In this document: in pieces, positions 1-8,880 of the stretch
Position numbering within the stretch: position 1 is the stretch's first letter
How the letters are laid out: every line of letters starts with the position of its first letter
Assembly: GCA_025084515.1 (NCBI GenBank)
Contig: JAJAGP010000049.1
Span: 62,001 to 126,000 of the forward strand
Direction: 5' to 3'
Length of the DNA stretch: 64,000 nucleotides
DNA from: Ancistrus triradiatus
Taxonomy: Eukaryota; Chordata; Actinopteri; Siluriformes; Loricariidae
Notes under the pieces: generated by a model
The model's input: only the letters and a program-made list of their open reading frames with translations
What the model was told of the DNA's origin: nothing
The model's database searches: none
Translations under genes and position numbers: made by a program

Positions 1-253
1 AAAGTACTGTAAAGCCAGTGCAGGTGAACGTCTTTTATGTTGGTTTACGTTTTGGAGTCGTAACGTGTAAAACACACACCTGGCATTATAAGACCAGAAG
101 GCTAAGGGTTCTAGCACCACTACTACGAAGCCTCCACTGATGTATCGTCCAAATCATAAGCAGAATAGAACAGATCTAAATATGGTTTGCAATTCATTGA
201 GCACTGGCGAAAGTGCTCCTGGATGGAACGGCAGTCCATTGCAGACACCACAC
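1..253. repeat. Direct repeat, copy 1 (mate at 5791-6043)
   Basis: The first 253 bases recur at 5791-6043 with only two differences that I could find (near 49 and 105), so the duplication is young. Copy 1 abuts the truncated RNase H of a gypsy element at 254. Copy 2 abuts a tRNA-like SINE piece. In copy 2 the repeat begins over the last codons of the CBY gene, so the repeat may extend left of this window. It contains a block resembling the tail of fish SINEs. Whether it is an LTR-like end or part of a tandem duplication cannot be decided here. Confidence 0.75.
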
Positions 254-1460
254 CTGGTGCCTTGCTCAGATGCTTTTTGAAGATGACTTCTAGTGGCTTA
301 TGGTCTGATTGTACAGTCACTGTGTTGCCATAGACGTACTGCTGAAAGCGCTTGGTTGCGAAAGCTATTGCCAGCAGCTCTTTCTCTATCTGAGCATAAT
401 TCTTCTCAGACTCTGTGAGTGCCCGTGATGCATAAGACAGTGGCCTACCTTCCTGCAGCAGACAGGCGCCGAGTCCGTCTTTTGATGCGTCACACTGTAT
501 GGTGAGTGGCCTGCTCTGGTCGTAGAACTGGAGTACTGGGGCCTGCATGATGGCGGTCTTGAGCTTGTCCAGTGCAGCAGTGTGTTCGTGGCTCCAGTGC
601 CGTAGCAGCTCTCTGAGTGGGCTTGTGATCATGGCTTCATTTGGGATGTATTGGCAGAGGTACCTTGTCATTCCCAGTAGCCTCTGTAGTGCTTTCTGTA
701 GAGTTTTTGATGGCTAACACCTTGGACTCGTCCGGCTTCACTCCCTTCGAGGTGACAACATGTCCCATGTATCTGACTGAGTCCACTTTGTGTTGAATTT
801 TCTCCTTGTTGAATTTGATGTTGTTTTTCTGCGCGGTGTCCATGACTTTTTGCAGAATGGCATCATGCTCTTCCTCAGACGCAGCGGCGATGATCATGTC
901 GTCTGCAATGATGTGCACTCCTTCAGTGTTGCCGAATGTCTCACAGTTTTTCTGTTGGAAAACCTCACTGGCGGATTTAATGCCAAAAGGAAGTCTCTTA
1001 AATCGAAACCTGGCCCACGGTGTGCTGAATGTACAGAGCATCGAGGAGGGGTGGTCCAGACTCACTTGCCAATATCCATCCTTTTCATCTAGGATGGAAA
1101 AGATGGTTTTCCCTGACAGCCGGTGGAGTACTTCTTCTGGGGTTGGTATTGAGAAATGCTGTCTCTGCCTAATATTGGAGTGGAAGAGTGCTTAGTGATG
1201 AAGAACTGAAGATCTGTCTTCATCCTGGCCACATCACAGGTAAGCCACGAGAGCTATGCTGGTGAGTTGCCCCAGTGTCCAATTTAAACTTGACCTCTGT
1301 GTTTTCTATGTTGGCTGTGGTGTACCACGCATTATCCTGCTGACTTCTTTTGGGTCCAGCACAGGAGATAGTCCCTATGGACAGTGATTCTACTTCAAGA
1401 TCGTGCACGCCTCGGGCAGTGGCTCCTCTATCTCTATCCTGTGTTGATGCACACATCTTT
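254..1460 (-). pseudogene. Ty3/gypsy pol remnant (protease, RT, RNase H)
   Basis: Read on the minus strand, this is a decayed retrotransposon pol. At about 1456-1220 is an aspartic-protease segment with the LDTGA active-site motif. At 1065-640 is the RT palm, with an LPFG motif and an ADD catalytic motif in place of the usual YxDD. At 670-254 are the RT connection and the start of RNase H, with DASKDGLGA and the SDHKPLE block. The RT fingers are largely missing: the sequence passes from the post-protease linker almost directly to the segment before the palm, with a frameshift and an in-frame stop near 1090. RNase H is cut off at 254, where the 253-bp repeat begins, and no integrase follows. 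The element cannot be autonomous. Confidence 0.85.
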
Positions 1461-2149
1461 GCGTAGTGGTTCCTCTTGTTACAGTTGTGGCATGTGACGC
1501 CAAACGCTGGACACTGACGAGGTTTGTGTGCCCCGCCGCACTTTCTGCATGTGTTTACATTTTTGTTTGCTGCCTGTGCCTTTGTTCTCTGGTGGTCTTG
1601 TCATGCTTTTCATGCCTGCTCTCCCCTTCTCTGAGCTAGCTGACACCTTGTGAAGAACCTCCATGGACGCCTCTGGCTGAGCTGACCGCATAGCCCGCAT
1701 CTGTGATTTAGTGACTTCAGCTGCTCTGCAGATATCGACTGCTTTATCTAAAGTCAGGTCCATTTCTCTCAATAGTCGCTCTTTCACACGAACATCAGGC
1801 ACAGAAAACACAAGCTTGTCTCTTATCATGTCATTCTCAGTCATTCCAAACTCACAGGTTTTACATCTCTGGCGAAGTTCCGTCACACAAACTGGTCAAC
1901 GTTGACTCCTTCTGGCATGGGTAGTGACCAAAACTGATGACGCTCAAACACAATGTTTTTCTTTGGTATGCAGTACTTTCTGAAGGCATCCAGGATATTT
2001 TGTAGTGTAGGTTCACCGGGTTGACCGTCCACTACGTCCGTTTCAACATGGAGGGTGTTGTAGATCTCTAGGGCATCCTCACCGACAGTGTGTAGCATTA
2101 TAGCAATCTTCACCTGTTCATCCTTCTTGTCCGCACTCGTAGCCGTCAT
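1458..2149 (-). pseudogene. Ty3/gypsy gag remnant with CCHC zinc knuckles
   Basis: Upstream of the protease on the minus strand is a gag-like reading frame broken into overlapping frames (2149-1883 and 1886-1479). It has the helical gag core typical of fish gypsy elements (a block ending in LDKAVDICRAAE). In a further frame, at about 1556-1458, are two cysteine/histidine knuckles spaced C-x2-C-x3-H-x4-C and C-x2-C-x4-H-x4-C. These bind nucleic acid in functional Gag proteins. At least two frame changes separate the start from the knuckles, so this is a relic. Confidence 0.8.
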
Positions 2150-2332
2150 GTACAGCTTAAACCGTTGCTAGCATCGGCGCCAATTCTCGCTAGTTAGCAC
2201 TAACTTGAACTGGTCCATGCTAACGTTAACGTTCGGTCACTCGTAAATGTTAAAAATACACTTTTCTTCTTACAACAGCGGAGTATCACGAAAACTAATG
2301 GTATGTCGTGTCTCATGTGGATTACGAAGAAA

Positions 2333-2347
2333 CCTTTTCTGACACCA
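2333..2347 (-). promoter_or_regulatory. Candidate primer-binding site of the gypsy element
   Basis: On the minus strand, about 190 bp upstream of the gag start, the sequence reads TGGTGTCAGAAAAGG. It follows directly after a segment ending in CACAACA. TGGTGTCAG-type sites next to a CA terminus are usual for gypsy primer-binding sites. The 5' LTR should then lie to the right of 2348, but its far end could not be fixed because no second LTR copy is present. Confidence 0.45.
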
Positions 2348-3526
2348 TGTTGTGTACTTGTTACACTATAAAGATAAACGGTGAGGCATATTTACGGGGT
2401 GAACACTTTGTATGTGACATTTATTCTCGCTCCCATACTACACACTGGCACAACAGGCACAACACATCGACCATTGATGCGTCCCTCTAGTGTAAACTAA
2501 TCAATCACAGATGATCCCACCAAATTATTCTAACAATATACTACAAATATGTTAACATTTTAATATTTAATATTTTTATTGTATTAGTTTCCCAGACGTG
2601 ATCTAAAGAGTGAAATGGTTAAAGGATTAGTATATTTCTTTGTTTGTGTTCATTAACAGTGTAGTTTGAATATGGAAATGCACTCAGTTATACAAATTTC
2701 AGGTTTCACGGTTTTAACTGGCGCTCTGGTGGCATGACGGTTTAATTTGCTGGCCACCTCAACAGAGATCCGTTTTCCCTGTGGTATAAACTGCCACGAA
2801 TTGTAGCTGTTTATCCTAATAATGCACATGCTGTAGAATATTTGATGCATTTTGTATTTTACTTTATTGTTACTGTACTTTATTGACTTCATTCTGCTGT
2901 TTATTTACCTCACTCTGTCTAAATGCTACTCATTCAACACAACACTGAGTTCGGTGCTGCACTGCTAGCATCAGCGCTGTGGTGTTGATAACTAGCTGTG
3001 ATGATATGGTGGTCGTGACTGTTACCATGACAACATAATATTTAGGTTTAAACCGGAGTAAGCTGCTACATTTAAAAAATTCGTTATTAGATAGGCTATC
3101 AGACGTTAGTAGCTCTTGTGTTACTTTATAAGAACACAGACACTTTTACTCCGTTTCATCGCTGAATTTTGTTGAGAGGAAGTTGAATTGTGGAGGGTTC
3201 GGTTTGAGCTGTTGATGCTACAACAAATAATCAGGAAACCAGAGCAAATGAGGGAAGTCTATCAGTATGTGATGTTTGAGTATCTGTGTACTGATGATGG
3301 AAAATCACTGTGAGAATAGTGTACGCCACCAAAAAAGTACCTTAGGGTTATGAGGTTTAAATAAAAAATATGAAACATAAAAAATGCCATGAACAAACGT
3401 TTTGGACACCTAGGGTTTTTGTTTTTTAGTTTAGTTTAAGGAGCAGCTAGCAGTGACTTTGCAGAGTAGTTGCTAAGTAGTTGCTGTGTTTTTTATGTGT
3501 GTTTTATTTTTTTGCCATGTGTTAGG
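2348..3526. other. No gene seen; possible decayed LTR, then unique AT-rich DNA
   Basis: The first hundred or so bases may be the remains of the gypsy 5' LTR. The rest has no convincing reading frame, splice structure or repeat that I recognise. Confidence 0.4.
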
Positions 3527-4045
3527 CCCTGTCCACACGAACACGGGTATTTTTTAAAAACGTAGCCTTTTCTATGCGTTTTGACCGTTCGTCCACACGA
3601 AAACGGCGTTTTAGGTCACTGAAAACGGACTTTTTTTTTTGCAAAACTCCTTCCAGGGTGAAGATTACAAATAACAAACTCCGTTTTCCCAATCCACACG
3701 ACAACGCTGAAAACGGAGTTTCTTGCTTGTAACGTGACTTTGTGCGCCGTTATCTCCTTGGTTTACACGAGTCGATTTTGTGCAACAGTGTACTTAGCCA
3801 AAATAGTGCCAGCTGTAACACTGCTGACCGAACTTGTTACAAATCTACAAATAAATTTACAGTTATTACTTTTTCATTACACTGAAGAACAGAGGCGTCA
3901 GAATGCGCTACGGAGGTCACTACTCTATCCATTAGTGATGTGTCGGCTCTAAGAGTCGGCTCTTTGAAATGAACGACGGGGGCCGTTTCCTGATTGTGAG
4001 CCGATTTATATTTATATATAATATAATATATAATTATATAATCTA

Positions 4046-4120
<75 letters not shown>

Positions 4121-4394
4121 CCCTCAGAAAGAATCTTTGCTAAAACAGGTCAGACGAAGTGGTTGTTGAAGAAGAATGGCGAGAAAATGTCCGTATGCAT
4201 AGGACGTCGTTGTTGTCGTTGAGTGAGCTGCTTCGTCGGCATACAGGACTGCTGGTTTGGCACTGCTCTTGACAGCGACTGTGTGCGTTTTTGCGTTTTT
4301 TGTTTAAGCAGTGCTTGTGTGGACGGGATGTTTTTTTATAAACGAATTTGAAAACCCCCGTTTTAGAAAATACCCGTGTACGTGTGGACATAGC
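3527..4394. mobile_element. TIR DNA transposon (non-autonomous, about 870 bp)
   Basis: The ends are inverted repeats. The left end reads GGCCCTGTCCACACGAACAC, and the reverse complement of the right end reads GGCTATGTCCACACGTACAC; similarity continues through GGGTATTTT. Short GTCCACACGA motifs recur inside both arms (for example 3590). No transposase frame is present and no clean target duplication is visible, so the superfamily is left open. A second sequence starting near 3932 (a TGATGTGTCGGCTCT motif resembling hAT-type ends) and an AT microsatellite are nested in the middle. Confidence 0.7.
4022..4118. repeat. (AT)n microsatellite
   Basis: A long, nearly pure TA run inside the TIR element. 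It probably grew from an AT-rich internal segment. Confidence 0.95.
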
Positions 4395-4439
4395 CTATAG
4401 AGCACACACTGAAACATGGACTTCATGAATATTACTTGA

Positions 4440-4862
4440 AAACAACAGAGGGGACAGGTTTTCTTTTACTTCGTATTTTTTTCTTTCTCAAATTTCTTGA
4501 TTTTGTTTTTTTTTCTTCTTTATTTCTTTTTGCATTCTTTCTTTCTCAACATTTTCTACATTCTCACTTGCGCTCTTTCTTTCTCTCCTTTCTTATTCTC
4601 TCTCGCACTCTTTATTGCTTTGTCTGTATATTCTCTTTCTCTACATTCTCTCGTTCCTTCTTTTTCTATTTTTCCTTAATATTTGCTACATTCTCACTTG
4701 CGCTCTTTCTTTCTTTACATTCTCTATATTCGCTCTTGCACTGTCTTTCTTTCCTTCTTTCTTACTTTCTCTCTTTATTTCTGCATTCTCTCTTTCTTTC
4801 TTTCTTTCCGTCTCTCTCTCTCTCTCGTTCTGTCTCTCTGTACATTATTTTCTTTTCTCGAT
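4440..4862. repeat. Pyrimidine-rich (CTTT)-type tract with a longer internal period
   Basis: The tract is about 420 bp of CTTT/TTTC on the plus strand. A longer unit containing the phrase CTACATTCTCACTTGCGCTC recurs at about 4556 and 4688. All frames stay open because of composition, not coding. Confidence 0.85.
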
Positions 4863-5169
4863 GATTAATATATAGACCTAAATATTTACATAATTATTGT
4901 TGATAATTCTTAATGGGTTCATTTTCCATTAAGTCTTTTATCTGATTTTTGGAATCCTAATCAAGATGTATTATATTGATTTCATGAACATTTTAATAAC
5001 CAGATAACTGAATTATATGAATCATTGCTGCATACTGTACGTACACACAAGCTCAACTGTTTTCTTTGAACCTTTTTAATCGTTTCCTAGCATCAGCAGC
5101 AGGAGTGCTCCTCACCATCTCACTGGCTTCTTAAACCACGTTTGGATCAGTCTGAGAAGTCTATTGATC
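4863..5169. other. 5' flank of the CBY gene with a candidate splice acceptor
   Basis: A pyrimidine-rich tract ends in TTTCCTAG at 5090, about 80 bp before the CBY start codon. It would make a good 3' splice site for an upstream 5'UTR exon. No TATA box was identified. Confidence 0.35.
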
Positions 5170-5802
5170 ATGCCATTACATAACAAGGCTAACGTGTGGA
5201 ACCCCAAGAAGCCTCCTGTACGCCAAAAGGCCGAGCTGTCCTCCCTTTATAACCTCGATCTCCACGCCCGTTCCCTTGAGCTCGGCCTTCAGACTGGTCC
5301 TCCAACCCTCAAGCTTGGAAATCACACCATGAGCTTTAGAAATGGCCAGTGGGAACACGGGGAGTGCGCCCAGGAACCCCGCTTACGGCACAGGATCGAA
5401 GGTCTACGCAGGAAGGATCAGAAGCTGGAGGAGAGGGACAACATGCTGGAGGAGAGGGACAACATGCTGGAGGAGAGGGACAACATGCTGAAGGAGAGGA
5501 ACAACATGCTGGAGGAGAGGGACAACATGCTGGAGGAGAGGGACAACATGCTGGAGGAGAGGAACAACATGCTGAAGGAGAGGAACAACATGCTGGAGGA
5601 GAGGAACAACATGCTGAAGGAGAGGAACAACATGCTGAAGCTGAAGCTGGAGATCCTGAAGGACATGGTGGTGGAAGCAAAGCTTGATGGAGAGGGAGCT
5701 CAGAGTTGTAGGGAAATCAGCCTGGGATGCATGTCACCCAGAGAAGGCCATGGAGCCACGTGTCCATCGACAAACCCCCATAAAATCATTAAAGTACTGT
5801 AA
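5170..5802 (+). CDS. cby: Chibby-family (CBY) protein with expanded coiled coil
   Basis: The predicted protein is 210 aa. The N-terminal part follows Chibby closely: PKK near residue 12, a LxSLYNLD block, then LELGLQTGPPTLKLG and FRNGQWEHG, in the order seen in vertebrate CBY1. A C-terminal leucine-heptad coiled coil ends in LKLKLEILKDMV. CBY proteins act at the ciliary base and bind beta-catenin, and the coiled coil mediates dimerisation. Here the coiled coil carries ten 7-residue units (residues 86-155) where CBY1 has about one. The residue aligned with the CBY1 Akt/14-3-3 serine (Ser20) is Glu22. The tail after the coiled coil does not resemble that of CBY1. The start is the ATG at 5170; an upstream in-frame TTG at 5164 is not a plausible start. 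The whole domain lies in one exon, so it may be a retrocopy or an intron-poor paralogue. The exact paralogue (CBY1/2/3) is uncertain. Confidence 0.85.
   Translation: MPLHNKANVWNPKKPPVRQKAELSSLYNLDLHARSLELGLQTGPPTLKLGNHTMSFRNGQWEHGECAQEPRLRHRIEGLRRKDQKLEERDNMLEERDNMLEERDNMLKERNNMLEERDNMLEERDNMLEERNNMLKERNNMLEERNNMLKERNNMLKLKLEILKDMVVEAKLDGEGAQSCREISLGCMSPREGHGATCPSTNPHKIIKVL
5425..5634 (+). repeat. Coding minisatellite: ten 21-bp heptad units in CBY
   Basis: There are ten tandem 21-bp units, each encoding LEERDNM or a variant (LKERNNM, LEERNNM). Because 21 bp is seven codons, each gain or loss changes the coiled coil by exactly one heptad and keeps frame and register. The differences cluster at two codons (E/K and D/N). 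Confidence 0.95.
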
Positions 5803-6043
5803 AGCCAGTGCAGGTGAACGTCTTTTATGTTGGTTTAAGTTTTGGAGTCGTAACGTGTAAAACACACACCTGGCATTATAAGACCAGAAGGCTAAGGGTT
5901 CTAGTACCACTACTACGAAGCCTCCACTGATGTATCGTCCAAATCATAAGCAGAATAGAACAGATCTAAATATGGTTTGCAATTCATTGAGCACTGGCGA
6001 AAGTGCTCCTGGATGGAACGGCAGTCCATTGCAGACACCACAC
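5791..6043. repeat. Direct repeat, copy 2 (mate at 1-253)
   Basis: Near-identical to the first 253 bases of the window. It starts within an ATTAAA (5788-5793) that overlaps the last CBY codons and could serve as a poly(A) signal, and includes the CBY stop codon. It ends where the SINE-like piece begins. Confidence 0.8.
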
Positions 6044-6115
6044 CACTCTCCAAGCCCTGCTTGGGGGTCGAACCCACGTCCTGAGGTGCGGCTGTTTCCA
6101 TTAGCTGCCCTATCT
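6044..6115 (-). mobile_element. tRNA-like SINE fragment
   Basis: The reverse complement contains a good Pol III B box (GGGTTCGACCCCC) and, about 40 bp upstream, an A-box-like stretch (GGGCAGCTAATGG). This is the head of a tRNA-derived SINE. Confidence 0.5.
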
Positions 6116-6187
6116 ACATTCTTTTCCATGTTTTAAGACCATGTTTTCCTGGTCAAGGAATAATAATTTAGTTTTTATTTATTGCAT

Positions 6188-6420
6188 TATTATTATGATG
6201 TGTAAGTCACGTACGCTGGCTGTGTTTGTGCTCTGGTGATGGTCTGGCGTCTTGGATAATCTATTCCACAGATAGACCGTCTGCTTCATGGAAGAAGGAA
6301 AAGCTTGGAGGAAGTTTGTGCTTCCTCTTGTTTGTTCACTATCTAGGTCATAATATCCAGTTGCTATTTAAAGGATTCTTAAACCCAGTAGATGTTTGGA
6401 TCACAATTTGGTACCTTTGT
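6188..6420 (+). repeat. Dispersed direct repeat, copy A (mate at 8654-8880)
   Basis: The segment from GTAAGTCACGTACGCTG through CTATTCCACAGATAGA and GGAAAAGCTTGG to AAACCCAGTAG recurs 2.4 kb to the right with small indels. No coding potential was seen and the family is not recognised. Confidence 0.75.
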
Positions 6421-6554
6421 TATTCACTGAGCATCTCTTATGTATACAGTGGAGGAGCAAACATGGTATGCATGCAAAAGCAAGACGAGATACAGATGTT
6501 TGGGCATCAGGTGAATTTTGTTTTTAGTTTTTAAAAAAGAAAAACTCTGCAGGG

Positions 6555-6725
6555 AACTTAAATATGACACTTATATAGTGCATTCAGTCATTTAGCCAGA
6601 GTGACTTACAACTGATACAGCCTTATAATACAAGCAGGTGTGGATTAAGGGCCTTGCTTAAGGACCCAACAGTGGGATTTGAACTCTGGGCTTTTTGGTC
6701 CACAGTCCAAAACTGCTAAGCCATC
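6555..6725 (-). mobile_element. tRNA-related SINE with L2-type tail
   Basis: On the plus strand it runs from a TTTAGCCAGAGTGACTTACA segment through GGGCCTTGCTTAAGGACCCA to GGGATTTGAACTCTGGG. The last part is the reverse of a Pol III B box, so the head lies to the right. It belongs to the same family as the copies at 13553, 20235, 39465 and 41208. Confidence 0.75.
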
Positions 6726-6980
6726 AGTCTGACGTAACATTTTCTAAAAAATTTGAACAAAATGTTAACTAGACAATTTAGTTTTGAGATAAAACACAAA
6801 TGGATCATCTGGAAAATTGCATAATAAAAACATTTTTTATAAGTTTTAAAAATGTCTGCATTAAAAGACAGAAATCTCATCTCTTTGTTCCAGGCAAACC
6901 AACAAAACCACATGTGTTCAGAGATGCCCAAAGATTTGCTCTTCACAGGTAGTCTGTTTTTCTTTCAGCACAAGAAAATA

Positions 6981-7551
6981 TACAGTACTGTACAAAAGTC
7001 TTAGGCCACCATCAGGTTTGTTGTTTTAGCATATACACTGCCCGGCCAAAAACAGGTCAAGCAAATAGTTAAATAATTAAAAAAAAGAGCCTCCCATCGG
7101 ATACTCACTGCATTGGTGATGATGTTTAAGCTTCAACAAGCTCTTTAAGCCTAACTGATGCAGTGAGGAGCTTCTCATTTGTTAAACAACCATGTCCAAA
7201 GACACAACCTGTGGTCGTGGAAAAGATGTTCATCTGTTTCAGAAGGGTCAGATTGTGAAAGTGGATCAGGGAGCATGAGCCATCATTTCCACACATGGAT
7301 TGTCCACGACAGAGTCCAGGCCTGAACCCCATTGAGAACCTTTGGGATGTGCTGGAGAAGACTTTGGGCAGTGGAACAAATCTCCCATCATCAGTACTAG
7401 ATCTTGGTGGGAAAATGAATGCAACTCTGGATAGAACTGCTTCTGCAATGACACAGGAAGCTATTTTTAATCATTTCTGGTTGTATGTTATGGCTAAAAC
7501 AATGTATATCTAATGTAATGGTGACCTCAGACTTTTGCACAATACTGTATG
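6981..7551 (+). mobile_element. Tc1/mariner remnant with transposase C-terminus
   Basis: The termini are inverted copies of a CAAAAGTCTTAGGCCACC-type sequence, preceded by TA and CAGTACTGT. Near 7298-7370 the plus strand encodes a degraded transposase end with the family hallmark SPGLNPIENLWDVLE, which belongs to the DDE catalytic core. Most of the gene is deleted. Confidence 0.85.
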
Positions 7552-7867
7552 AGAATTAGTTGTGGTAATCAGCCCAAACTGCAAATTAAAAGATAAAATT
7601 AACGTAGCCTTACGTTAATCTGTAATAATATTGCGAATGATGGTAACTCATTACAAACTCTTCATCGTTGGGGTTCTCACATTCAGGACATCACAGTCCT
7701 CCCCTTACCTAAATATTTGCACCTCTGAAACTTGACGTGCTCAGCAAAGAAAACAGAGATCAAAAGCTAAATGTTGTGTGATGAAACAGACAATTTGCTG
7801 ACTCTCTCTCTCCTCTTCGCACTGTGTTCGTTCTCCTCCCTCTTCCTCACCTCTGTCATTACCCCGT

Positions 7868-7906
<39 letters not shown>

Positions 7907-8653
7907 GTTAAATGTTGTTCTTGGCAGGGTCCCTGGTGCAGCAGGATGCAGGGAGCAGCTTGTAGAAGATGGTGTGTCACCACGCGCTCATGATGACTGC
8001 TGTGGCTTCCCCTCGTGAGTGAATTATAACGAAATGAGCAAACGGAATCTGATGCTGAGTCACGACTGGCCTTAAAGACATGCTTTTATCTGAGCACTTG
8101 TTGGTGCTCTGAAGTCGTTCCGCTGAACGGGTGCCATTTGATGTTGCAACTCTTAAAAGTTAACCTTCATTTTCTATAGTTTTTCATCACTGAATCTAAG
8201 AACACACACATTGAACGATTCATAGAGAGTACTGGTCTATCCCAGGAAACTTTATTTTATAGATAATTCAGGGAACAGTTTAGTAAGTTACCTAAATGTT
8301 TAATCAGAGTCTGGTCTCATTTCTGCATTAAAATCAGGCTGACCAATCAGAGCTCGGTTGCCGGGCAGAACAGCTCATAGAGCTTATAGGACGAGCAACA
8401 GGCTGCCTCTAAAAACATGGATATGAAAGAAAAGATCTGGTGGAATAGAACTGAAAGGCTGGAGAATGATGGTGATGAAGCTCACAGGGACTGGATGGAA
8501 GTGTTTTCTTGTTTATCTAAGTGCATTCTGATCCGATCACAGAATTCTACTATGTGGTAACAAATCTAACCCAAACCTCAGTCTATTTGGAATCAGCCAT
8601 CCCAAAAAAATTTTTTTAAACGTTTTGAGCTTTTAGGTAGCACGACCTACGTT
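7552..8653. other. No gene seen; contains a (GT)n run
   Basis: Ordinary non-coding sequence. The only clear structure is the (GT)n microsatellite at 7870-7904, after a CT-rich stretch. Confidence 0.5.
7870..7904. repeat. (GT)n microsatellite
   Basis: A pure GT run of about 17 units. Confidence 0.95.
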
Positions 8654-8880
8654 TTATTATGATCTGTAAGTCACGTACGCTGTCTGTGTTTGTTCTCTGG
8701 TGATGGCTTGACTTCTTGGCTAATCTATTCCACAGATAGAAAGAAGGAAAAGCTTGGGGAAGTTTGTGTTTCCTCTTGGAAAGTTGCTTGTTTGTTCACT
8801 AAAATCCCCTAAAATCCACATAATATTTTAAGGCTTTTAAAACCCAGTAGCAGTGTGGATCGCCATTGATTCCTCCTGGT
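8654..8880 (+). repeat. Dispersed direct repeat, copy B (mate at 6188-6420)
   Basis: The same segment as at 6188, with a short deletion after CACAGATAGA and an insertion after CTCTTG. Confidence 0.75.

Noticed and set aside
4022..4118. Origin or promoter-like AT tract
   Set aside because: A pure (TA)n run nested in a transposon is a microsatellite. There is no nearby gene in the right orientation.
4436..4875. Overlapping plus-strand frames rich in Phe, Leu and Ser
   Set aside because: They come from the CTTT-rich low-complexity tract. There is no start context, splice site or homology.
5336..5687. Long alternative frames across the CBY repeat rich in Cys/Ser/Pro or Gly/Glu/His
   Set aside because: They are produced by a 21-bp repeat whose length is a multiple of three, so no frame meets a stop. 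Only the +1 frame of the CBY protein matches a known family.
1..6043. 253-bp repeats as ordinary LTRs of the gypsy element
   Set aside because: They do not adjoin a primer-binding site, the candidate primer-binding site lies at 2333-2347 beside a different sequence, and copy 2 overlaps a host stop codon. Not excluded, but less likely than a duplication.
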